The notes under the pieces are model-generated. The model did not search any database and had not been told where the DNA came from. It worked only from the letters and a program-made list of their open reading frames with translations. From the NCBI GenBank assembly GCA_019137255.1, contig WPDH01000018.1, positions 248,001-312,000 of the forward strand: a stretch of 64,000 nt of DNA. Reading direction: 5' to 3'. The stretch comes from Corinectria fuckeliana (taxonomy: Eukaryota > Ascomycota > Sordariomycetes > Hypocreales > Nectriaceae). The stretch's first letter is position 1; the number at the start of each line of letters is the position of its first letter. The position numbers and the translations under genes were made by a program. Below, piece by piece: positions 1 to 10,591 of this stretch.

Positions 1-176
1 CTCGCTGTCTGCTGCGTACGGGCTGCAGCGGAGATCCGGCATCTCCGTGACTTTTTTTTCCCTCGGAGGAGAGCAACCGAATTGATGATGCACAATCGGG
101 ATAGAATTTCCCGCCGCCGATATTAAACCTAACTGGCGATGCGGGATGAACCGAACGCGAGGTTAAGGTGCCAGAG

Positions 177-202
177 NNATTAAACCCCCCCCCCCCCCCC
201 CC
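177..202. repeat. Undetermined bases next to a poly-C run
   Basis: Two N bases at 177-178 are followed almost at once by 18 consecutive C residues (185-202). A long homopolymer beside ambiguous bases is typical of a sequencing or assembly weak point, so its length should not be trusted. Confidence 0.9.
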
Positions 203-2750
203 ATCATCTTCTAGAGATTGGCACTCTCTTCCAGTGGCCTCCAGGTTGAGTCGCGGCCAAGCACTAGAAAAAAGACAAAAACGAGCCATGGTGGTAGGCC
301 GAGACCGCCCCTCCGCTGGCCTTCAGAGAAGGATAATTACAACCTAATAGTAATAATTAAGTTAGCTTCGAGTACCTTGTCTCGTCTGGGAGCTTCTCTT
401 CCTTGGGAGTGCGGGGAGGGGGGCGTGTATCAAGGCCATGGAAATCTGGACGGGCTTGGCGGGCTCCCCCTAGTCAGCTGTCGCCCTGTCCCTCCAGTTG
501 CTGTGGTGTACGGATGCAAATACCTACCTACATATCTACTTCGTACAGTGCACTGCTTGGACTGGTCCGTACGAAATGCTCCATCTGAGATTCTCCGCCA
601 TCCCACGTCAGTTACTCTCACCCAAGCCCAAACTGGCGCAAGGGTGACGTCCTGGCGGTGTCCCGAGGCCACTGGGCAGTGACAACTCCCGCCAAATGAT
701 GCCATGGCCATGTGACGTTAAGCAGACCGCCCCGAATCACCGCTTCCCTGAGGTACGGGACTCGAGTCGACTCGTCGAAGTCCAGTGGAGAAGTCGAAGC
801 CAAGCCAAAGCATCGGCAAACCTCAGCGGAGGCATTGGCGATAGTGCATACGAATACAGCGCAGTATCGGGAGTCCAGATGCACCGCCTCGTCTCGTCCT
901 GCCCTAGGTACCTGTACCTTACACCGACCCGCCCAGACACCGAGACACACATGGCGGGTCCGCCCTGGCCCAGGTAGGCAAGTATGTAGGTCGGCGCCTA
1001 GCTTAGAAGTAGCAGCATGAGCATCAGGATGCGGATGCGCGCATTCGTCCATCGGGGAGGCGTCGACAACTTTGACGAAAGTGGTCGGTCGGGTCCTCGT
1101 ACTGGCGGGCGTCACTGCGTCCTGCGTCCTGCGTCTTATGCCCTGCCGGCGCGGCGCGGCGCCTCTGCACGCGACCGTCCGTGTTTTTGACGTTGCTGGC
1201 GAGGCTGTCTTTTTTGTCCCTTGACCAAGATGATGATGAGGCGTCCCTAGGCAATCAATTGAAGTTGACAAGGCTTCTCACGGAGGGAGAACGAACGTGT
1301 AACGACTCGCAGGCCAACGAACAGGCAACTCGTTCGCCTGTGATTCATATGGGACTTCATCCAAAGGAACAGACAGACCCCGCCCTGCCCTTTTGCCTTG
1401 CCTCAACTTCAGGGTCCAGGATTTGCGCGGGACCCGTGGATGCAGACGCCCCGGCCAGCCCAATTAGGCCATAGTTCGCGCCTTTTGATTATCTAAGTAC
1501 ATAGGTGCCCAGGCCGCACGCTTCCGCGACGACGGAATTTCAGGAACATCGTTTCGGTCGACGCCTGTTTGTACTTCTTCGTATATGCACAGCCTTTATC
1601 TAGGGATAGGTCAATCTCTAGCCGCCTAAACATGCACATCCTGCTCTCTAGTCAGGCTGTCCATTCATGTCCAAACGATTGATCGCCTAGCCTCGCACTT
1701 CGTGGCGTATCTTCAAAGCATTGCGAAACTGCCGGAATGATTGGTCCCAAGACCGTGCGTCACACAGTAGAGTTCTCAGAGATGCACCGTGCTTCATAGG
1801 TACTCGTACAGAAACGTGGCGATTGGAAAAGCCCAACCAGGAAAGTGATGGACATGAAACTCGCAATGGGTACAGTACATAGAACGGTACCTCTGACATG
1901 CAGAGCCGATCTACTTACTACTCCCTTATCACCATTCGTCCCGTTCCTTCGAGTCGGCCTGTTTCGATATCCGTGGATCCTCCCGGATCATCGCGATTCT
2001 CGCACAGCTAAGAAGATCCGTGGGGCTCGGGCAATGAATGGGTACGTGCAGCGTTCCGTGGGAACGCGGGAACGCCAGCGGCCAGCCCCAATTACGCCTC
2101 GTGTTTTCTATCCGCAGGCAGTTACGAAGTAGGCCTAGGTACTCTGTGTACGCGCACACGCCATAGGGCTGCTACTAAGGGAAGGGAATGGAAGGAATCC
2201 TGTACTCGATACCGCCGAGTGCCCAGCGAGTACACGTACGAGGGTGAGGCCACGGGGGGAGGGGGGGGGGATCGTTGGGTAGCCGTAGGATCAAAGCACG
2301 GAACATGGGCTAGGCAGAGGTGTGGTGTTGGTGGAACGCAGGTACATGATCGCTTCGTCAACCACCTAAAGGCTGCAACCTGAAGCAACCTCGAACTTAC
2401 TGCAATCACCGACCAGAGCGAAAGGCAGGGTTCGGCAAATGGTTGATGGCAGTTGGGCGTACTATGGATCAGGCAATTGGATGTTTCGCCACCGGAAGCC
2501 TAGCCAAGACAATTGATGTTCCTCGGGACGCAGACTGTTCCAGGCTCATTTCATCGACGACGGGCTCACTCCAGGGTAACTTACCTGCGGCGACGGACAT
2601 AGAACTGAAGCCGCGTTTGACGGCCTCTTCAACTCCTCTTTCCGGGCAGATGTCATCGAGCGTGAGTGGCCCTGGAAAGGATAGCGCGGGCGGCGGGAAA
2701 GCTTCCTTGGTATCAGCCAAACGGCTTTCGAGATGGCACACACTCTCCCT

Positions 2751-2786
2751 CACACACACACACACACACACGCACACACACACACA
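2751..2786. repeat. CA dinucleotide microsatellite
   Basis: About 36 bases of near-perfect (CA)n with one CG interruption near 2771. It generates the artificial Thr-His runs seen in open frames across it, so it argues against those frames being genes. Confidence 0.95.
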
Positions 2787-3694
2787 GAGACTTGTTCCGA
2801 ACCATTACAAACACGCACCACTCGCGCGAGGCTGATCAGGGTACCAGCGGGAAAGAGACTCGGATACTCCCCCGGAGACGGCACCACCGAACGGGCCATA
2901 CAAGGGAAATCGTCTCTTACCCAGGTGATCCGGATGGGCGGTAAAACAAAAAGACATCGAAGGCATGCAGTGCAGCGGCTTATTAGACGACCGGCACTCT
3001 CAATTAGGCTGGTGCGTCTTTTCCACGACATAGTTTGCAATCCACTGTCCGTACAGTGTGAGCAATTACAGTTTCCAAGTAGCTTATCCGACTTGCCGAC
3101 GTATCCTGGGTAGGATGGAGACTGTTCGCGAGGTTGGCGTGGTGTTCGTTGCTTACCAAGTGAGTTCTCTCTGCTTGCAGATGGAGCGACGGGAGTAAGT
3201 ACACGAGGGGGCCGGCCGGCCCAACCCTTCCAAGAACCGGAGGCGTCGGTAAAGGCCCGAATCCGCTCCGATGCCTTCTGTATTTGCCATTGAGAGATAA
3301 TAACACAGCATCTTCTGGCTCGCGCCTAATCTCACCAACATCTCAGGTCAGGTCAGCTCGGCGGCCAAGCCCGAAGTATCTCGTCACCGCTCACCCCCAC
3401 GGACGGCTCACGGCTCGGCAGGTTTTCGTCATTTTCGTCGCTTCTCACCCACCAGTGAGTCTACACCGGATTATTTTATTATTTTATTTCGCTCTTCCGG
3501 CGCATCCATTCCCTTCCCACCCTCCAACCAGTCGTCTCCGTTCCCCGTCACCCGGATAGGCCCGCTGCAAGTCATGCCAATGAGGCATGGCGGGCTGCAT
3601 CGCGCAGTCCGTTCAGTCAGCGGGCTCTCCCATTCTCCCCGGCACCCTTGTCTGGGTTGCGATGCCATGCGCGCGGCCTGTGTTGGGTTGCGAA

Positions 3695-3743
3695 CATATG
3701 TAGGCCTACCTAGGTAGGTAGTCTGCAGGTAGGTAGGTAGGTA
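3695..3743. repeat. Cluster of TAGG/CCTA motifs
   Basis: A dense block of CCTACCTAGGTAGGTAG followed by four further AGGT units. The same palindromic or tandem motif recurs in other gene-free stretches (about 4405-4440, 4628-4725, 7085-7120, 25196-25275, 27150-27165, 63238-63250, 63970-63990) but is absent from the exons. Function unknown; see findings. Confidence 0.8.
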
Positions 3744-5973
3744 TCTTCATCGTCCATTTGCAGAAGGCAGGGTGTCGTAGTCTAAGTTATTCGTACTGTA
3801 GTAGTACATTCGCCACCTTCGGGTGCCTCACTACAGTACGGACCCGCGCCTTTGGCTTAATCAACCCGTGGTGGGAGGGGACCTAGCTAGACTAGTCTGG
3901 ATCTCTCTCTCGTACGGTTGAGAGATCGTACGTCCGTATCGGGCGACGGACGGTTGTCCAAGCAGCACCAGCGAAGAGTAAGAATAAAAAAACACATACA
4001 CACGGCTCCCACCGGTCCTTGCTTTCGGATGAAGTTCCCCTCAGTTCCGGGCAGACACCAGCTCGGCGGGTGAGCGACGGAGAGTGGGCTAGAGCTGCGA
4101 GGGCCATCCATGCAATATCCAAACTAGCGCCGGGTCCATGGCACCAGTGGGCTGGCTGGTGGGCTTTATTGAGGCCGTCGTCGATGAGGACAAGCCCAAA
4201 CGACATGAGCGATCTAACGTGAACCGCCAATAGTGCCTCCCGTTCGATCAATCTGACATGAGTCGGGGACAGCACTGTACTCCGTTCGCATGCTCCCGTC
4301 TGCTTGGTGTACGATAGGCAGTTAAAACCACCCACAGCACCATCGAGCCACCTGATGCACTCGCTGCACGTTGTGTTCTAGGCTTTGTCTGCAAACGACT
4401 ATATACCTACTTACCTCCGTTAAGTACCTTAGATGGGTAGTTAGATAGATGCCATGCAGTGGTGACTCTACTCTCCGTTTGGCTCGTCGCTCTTCCTCCT
4501 GGCGTCCAGAGGGAGTACATACCGTACAAGTGGCCACTGGGGTGAGCAATTGCTTCTCACCGGTTATGAGAAGTCATCCTCGCCATGCATTAATCTCGTC
4601 GCTCCCGCCCCCTGTCGTATCGTATCACATACCTACCTACAGGACCTAGATCGCATGTACTTACCTACATAGACCTACTTGTAGCCTCGGTTGACGTAGG
4701 CACATTAGGTACCTAGGGAGGTACTTCGTAGATGGTGGTCTCCTCCACTCCCACGTTTCTCCTCCCACTTCTGCCGTCAACCCCTCCGCCAGCTTATCCT
4801 TGCTTCCTTGCTCCCGATTCTGCTCCCGATCCTGCTGCTGCTGCTGTTTTCTGCTGGTCACCCGGCCGTCAAGCCACGAAAAACAGAATTCCGAATAGTC
4901 CGCTACCCCTGCCACTACTTCTTTTTGTGCTTCCCCCGCGAAGGGCGCTGGTGGTCTACCGGAAAGCGGGGTGTTAGTACATAGTCTACATACTAGTAGT
5001 CTATATCCTGGCCTGAAATGTCCATCTAGCTGCCTTTGTCCAATAACCCATTTGTCTCCATCGGCTGGGAAACAAACGCCCTTGGCAGTGGACTAGACAG
5101 AGCCCGGCACGAAATTTGACAAGTGTCCCTGGCTCTCGGCGAGAGGCCCTCCGCATCACGACCGAGGAGGATTAGACGTTGAGGTAGGTAGCTTCAAGTT
5201 AGTGCAAGGGTACTTCTCGTCCAGCGTCCAGCAGGCCGACCAGCGTGTACGGAGTACACGCATGTACATTCGACGTAGAGTTTGGTCCTCTCACAGCTGC
5301 CCGATCGTGCATGTGACATCTGCGTGATATACCCATCTCTCGGGCTTTCCCAGCATCGGGCAGATGGACTGACGCACGCTAGACGCCTCTGTCTCACAGT
5401 GTGAGTGGCAACAAATCCGTTGCAGAAAGACATACTTGCCAATGGCGATGGGTCATGGGCGAGGCAATGGGGGGCCGACTAAATGACTATGTCTCACCGT
5501 AAATATAATCGGCGTGTCTCAGGAACGGATACGACGCCAGGCCAGAGAAGGGGGCGCTGACTCCGAGATTGAGGATTGGCCCGCAGACTGGGCAATCCCA
5601 TCGCCTCGGGAACGTAGAGTGGCCTTTGTCGCACCGCAGTAAGACAGTTCACGCGCAGCCTCCTGCCCGCCGCCATGGCATCGACAACAGAGAAGGGTAG
5701 AGAGTATGTCTGGGGTGAAGTTGGGGATTAACTGAGCGAGTGGCCCATCGTCGGTTTGATCGTGAACCTGGCACGCTATAGTACACGTTCTCTCGTCTCA
5801 TACTTCTCGTACACGCGGGTCTGGCGGGCGGCATGGCATGCTTTGACCTCCTTGTATGCCATGCTTTCACCCGTCTTGTTGCTCCCAAGTAAAACCCCAG
5901 CAGCTCACAGCTTGCACTTCCAATTCCAAGGCCAAATGTCGTACCAGATGTCTGCGAGCTCCTTCTCCCACCC

Positions 5974-6658
5974 CTATTGCGTTTTGAACAGTAAAATTGC
6001 GCAGTGGCCGAGGTAGAAGTAGATGAAGTGCTTCGTCTCTGTGGACCGCTTGTCAGCTAGGAAGAAGGAAGGAACAGCGAATAATGCGAAGCCCAAACAT
6101 ACCGTGAGTCACAAAGCTGCCGAAATTTCGACCAACGATACAGTGCCAGGTAGGGCCCTTTCGCTCGTCAAACTAGCGAATGTCTTGTCAGCTATAGGAG
6201 TTGGCGTACATTTGGAGCGTGGTGCCACGAACTGTTCGCTTGATGTGCTGCGCAATGTCCTGTGAGGTATGTGAGCCGGTTGGTTCCAAGTGGCAGAGAG
6301 ACTTGACGGATGAACCTTCTCAATGGTGAACTTGGCCATGGCCTCCTGAGCTGCAGCCTCGTCAGCCTCGTTCACTGCCCGGCGTGACGCGGTAGCCTCG
6401 TCATGGGTGCCCGAAAAAACGTACCAACTTCAATCGACTCCTGCTGCAGGTCGTCCGTCTGTTTCGCGTTTCAGTCGTCAGCGATCGTCCCCGTTGGTAC
6501 CTCGGCCATACCACTCACCATGTCAGCGGACTTGATTTGGGCTAGGACTTGGGTGTTAGCTGAGGTGTCCCGACATCGCCATGTTTACAGTTGGAGGGGC
6601 TCCCACCTTCGAGCTTCTCCCGCGAGGCGGGGTTCTCGGGGCCTTGCTTGTCGGACAT
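5974..6658 (-). CDS. Dynein light chain LC8 (DYNLL family)
   Basis: The product is the small dimeric LC8 hub that binds short linear motifs in dynein intermediate chain and many other partners, acting in the cytoplasm on microtubule transport. Spliced product is 101 aa from seven exons: 6658-6607, 6541-6519, 6458-6425, 6350-6316, 6259-6233, 6172-6103 and 6038-5974 (stop TAG 5976-5974). All phases close, with six introns of 56-74 nt. The diagnostic LC8 blocks are present: EAMAKFTIEKDIAQHIK, then WHCIVGRNFGSFVTHE, then FYLGHCAILLFKTQ at the C-terminus. The N-terminus MSDKQGPENPA is a fungal-type extension of about 15 residues. Two introns use weak donors (GTTCAT after exon 4, GTTCGT after exon 5), yet the joined protein matches the family exactly there. 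The gene is isolated, with gene-free DNA on both sides. The identification is very secure because the C-terminal half is nearly invariant in eukaryotes. Confidence 0.95.
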
Positions 6659-9600
6659 CGTGGGTATGTAGTGGAGTTCGTGTTTTTTTGGTTTCGTAGC
6701 TGTGCGTATATCTCGTCAGCCTGGTGCGTCGCGTTTTGCGATAGCGAGGAGGGATGCGCGAGGGCGGGATGGACGGTTGAATCGTGGGAGTGACCCCTTT
6801 TCTTGAGGCCTCGTTTCGCGGCGCTGGTACGTACAGGTGGCGGAGCTGGAACGCGCGGGCACGTCGTATACAGGTCGGTGGTGCGAATGATTGTGTGCGG
6901 CGCGGCGACAGATGTTTGCTGTTTGGATGGTTGAATGGTAGTTCGACAAAGAGGCCTGTGGGTGGAGTCGATGGTGTCGCGAGTCGCGTGGTTGACGGTG
7001 TTGGATCTGGCCTTGGAGGGCGTCGTGGGACGTGCGCCACGCCGGCAGTTGGCAAATCCCCCCCCGCCGTCTGCATACCCTATACTACTACGAAGTATAG
7101 GTGCCTAAGGTACCTAGGAAATTTCGCTGGGAGGACAAACATTATTGCCATCACATGACGTTAATGTCATATCATGGCGATGAAGTAGGTATACGGTCCT
7201 TCATCAGCTCTCTGCTGACTTTCTTTTTCAGACACTTTTTTGTGTCCATAGACTCCATGGCCTGTGGTGAGAGCATCCCGTTCATTCTAGGTTGTTCAAG
7301 CTACTTCTTCATATTGCAATGGCCACACCACTATTTGAAAGCATATAGGTTACAAGTCCAAAGAACAAGGTCAAACCAGGTACGAGATTGTGCTCAAGTC
7401 CCAATACGATGACTACGCTAATGAGTGAGTCTTCGTCGATCATTGGTAACTTGGAAAGAACGCGAGCTCCAAACAACGCGAAGTAGACTTCCTCCTGAGT
7501 AGACTTCCACGACAAAATCAGGCATCGTTTGCAAAAGCATCCATGGCCCTAGATCGAAGCAAACCACATTTTCCAGATGGCTAGAAGAACTAATTGATTC
7601 CGAGACTCTATGAATCTTCAACCCGGACTTCCCAATAGTCCCTCACCGCTAAAGGAGGCATTGGCACCACGGAGTGACTGAGGTGGTCGAATCAAAAGAT
7701 AAAAGATCACAGTCGCCGGGGTTTGCAATGTGGGATTCGCTTCTAGGTACGAAGCAGTGCACGACCCCCTCTAGACTGCATCGTTGATTTCTCGAAGTAA
7801 AAAGAGCAAGGATAGAGCGACTGGGGTAAAGACCCCGGGCCAGATCCTGTTTGATGATCTACATATCTGTATCTGTTATTGCGAAGAAGTGTATCGTGGG
7901 TGGATAATCGATTCATACGGATTAGAGAAGAAGAGTTGGAGGTAGAAGTTAGTCATTCAACTATCTACACATCGCGTTCAAGACGCCCACTCTTGTTACG
8001 ACACAAAGAACCGAAGAGTGATGACCAGTTCCATCTGCGCCCAAGGACTGGGCACGAGAAAGCAATCGCTGTATCAGTGTCGGAGATTAGTTCATCCCAT
8101 CTTAACAATATATCGACTTCGTCCTGAGCGAGGTCGGAACTGAAATGGTAAGGAGCGGCGAGTTAGGTTGCAAAATCAACCAAGAAAGCCAAATACAGGA
8201 GCCTTAGTCTACCTGGTAAGCCGAGCATTTTTACCTCCAAAGGACTCGGAGTTTTGCAAGTTTAATGAATCGTATCATGCCAGACTGTTCAAATAGTGTA
8301 CAGTCTACGATATGCCATAGCCGCGGCCATCTGGTATGGCCCCGAAAGTTCGACACGGTCCTAACCTGGGTCTGACAAGAAAATACATGGCAATAAATCA
8401 CCAAGTATTTACAGGTTTGTTGTACAGTACAGAGACTCGATCAGTGGTTCATCATGTAGTCAGCCATCAGTCTAGAGCCTAGTTGCGGCCCCCACGTATT
8501 CGTACAAAAACGTCTCATTCCGGATACCATAAACCCCAAGCTGTACATGATGGTCCATTACTTCGCCCCCAGTCATCGTATGATTCAAGGTTTTTAATAC
8601 CTCATTCCAAGACATGTTGGGTCTGTATCTGTTCAACACCCCAGAGTCATCAAAATGTCATATCGTCAACCAGCTCATAAACAGGCGAGCCTGCCCAGTA
8701 GGTCGCAGTCTTCCAAAGAAATCACTCAAGGTACTGTAACAGAGAAGATAAGTACCCGTTAATCGACTCCATAGTCCGGGGATTTAATGTGTAATGAGTA
8801 TGAGAAGTTCATAGTAGCAGTCCGTGGTAACTTCGTCAAATGGTGAGCCTGGATGTAAGCTCATTTGAATTGAAGAATATATGTACGAGGATTTAAACAT
8901 GCTGTGAGTCCCGCGAAGCTGACTATATACTTGGCTGTATTGCCTTAAAACTTAAACTAAGCTGAGGAAAGTAAATATACATCTTCGTGCTTTGACTTTA
9001 TGTGCGTAGAGTCACAAACACTATTAATACAAATTTCGAGCATGTAATTGTTGCCATTTCCACAACACATAACTACAAAAAGGCATGAATAGGGTTTTAT
9101 AGAATCCCTCTAGATGAGTCCATATGTGGGAAACCATCCCGTCTGTCCGTAACTTGTAGGCCTCGCCAGGACTAGTTAGATAGTGCCGATCGCTTCCATT
9201 CTCGCGAAACCTTTATGCATTGCAATATGACTTGTAGAATTATTAAACTCTGTAACAATAAATATGATGTTAACGGGAAGAGTCCTTGTAAACTCAACAA
9301 TAATGTCCTGTTCTTGTACTGATCAGAATGAGAACCCTGTTAACTTGTTACTTAAGAGGGACGCAGCTTGCGACGGGCCAAAATAGCGCCAAAATGCCCT
9401 CAATAGATTGAAACTAATTATCATGTATTGGCGGGCCTGAAGTCTAGCTATAAGATTCGTTCGTCCTGAGCTGAGTTATGGACGACACACTATGAAGGAT
9501 GCTTGAGTCCTTGTCCTCGGTCCCACAACATCTCGCTACCTCAAATTAAACGGACACTAGAAGAGCTGAGGAAGAAAGCGATGTTCTTGGTATATATCGA

Positions 9601-10591
9601 CTAAAGCATCCCATATTGCTCCAGAAATATCTCTGACTCGGAGGCCCAGTGTGGCCCAATGTGCATTATATATGACGGCCATGAGAATTGACACACTTGA
9701 CGCTGACTAGAACTAAATGCCGCATTAGTACCCAGTATGAGGGTCCGAGGAAAGCGTCTCTGATTGAATATGAAGGTTGGCCGTGTCATGGCCACGAAAT
9801 CTGGGTATTATAGGTCTTGAAATATCAGTAGTTTCGTTGTCTGGTCCCTACAATGCCCAACCTGTCTGGCAGGTTGACCAGCAAATACTTGTTATTTACA
9901 GGACCATGGCCTTGATAGTGGATATGCAAAGAAAACATGGAATGGGCACTGAAGAAAATCGCACCTCCACGGGAGCAGGCCAGGGCAGATCGAGGCCTCG
10001 AGATAACCTCGACAACAACGGTTTAGTGGCAAGCTTAACCTGGTCACGGACTCATGGCCGGCACCATGCGTGTAGACATTTGCATTAGAGCACGGCCAGC
10101 CACTCCAAACATAAGCTGAGCTTCCCTTGCATGTGTACGTGCTTGGGTTCAAATTGATATTGCAGCCCTGAGTTATCAAGAATAATCACTGGAAAATTGC
10201 CTGCGAATATATGCTTGAGCTAAGTAGTGGATGTAATTCTCGCATAATTTACTGAGCGGGAGCATGCCGGATCTTGCTTCGCATGAGTATCGATGAACGA
10301 AGGTTGCTTCGAGACCGACAAAATTCATCGGACTTGAAGCGTATAGAGAATCGTGGTAGGGTTCCACATAAGTAACAACCACCTCGTCCGCTTGAGCTTG
10401 AGCTTGAGCTTGAGCGCCGCGCACGGCCCTTGTTGTTTTGCCCCACCTTACCCGTAAAGAATGGAAGGAAACTTTTTTTTCTTCCTCCGCCTCTCTCCCT
10501 TCATAAGAAGCGCCCGCGCCGAGCATGCAACCACATCTCCTCCTCCCACGGTGAAGCATTCACCTTGACTGGGAGCCGTCATCTTCACACA
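6659..10591. other. Gene-free, AT-richer interval
   Basis: No supportable gene. From about 7150 to 10300 the DNA is visibly richer in A and T than its surroundings and broken by stops in all frames; the longest frames are about 65-125 codons and resemble nothing I know. This could be a decayed repeat, for example one hit by repeat-induced point mutation, or simply relaxed intergenic DNA. A minus-strand frame near 9892-10179 contains a short Cys-containing stretch but begins at TTG and has no convincing gene model. The last 180 bases are the MRD1 promoter region and hold a GAGCTT hexamer repeat at 10391-10415. Confidence 0.55.
10391..10415. repeat. CTTGAG/GAGCTT hexamer repeat
   Basis: Four tandem copies of a six-base unit, ending about 175 bases upstream of the MRD1 ATG. 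Probably a simple repeat in promoter or leader DNA. Confidence 0.85.

Larger units (their letters stand above)
1..5973. other. Gene-free interval, left end
   Basis: I find no supportable gene here on either strand. The longest open frames (for example about 618-1271 minus and 3892-4335 minus) start at non-ATG codons or have no recognisable domain, and their composition is not coding-like. The interval holds two N bases (177-178), a poly-C run, a CA microsatellite, a short CTG run near 4837-4848, and several clusters of TAGGTA/TACCTA motifs. It lies downstream of the LC8 gene and may be regulatory DNA for a gene outside the window. Confidence 0.6.

Noticed and set aside
618..1271. 217-codon minus-strand frame
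   Set aside because: Starts at TTG, has no ATG near its beginning, no domain and no neighbouring splice sites giving a longer product.
3892..4335. 147-codon minus-strand frame with a hydrophobic patch
   Set aside because: No family resemblance; the surrounding DNA is motif-repeat intergenic sequence and the frame overlaps others of similar length.
9892..10179. Cys-containing minus-strand frame, considered as a small secreted protein
   Set aside because: Begins at TTG with no signal peptide, and no upstream exon could be joined convincingly.
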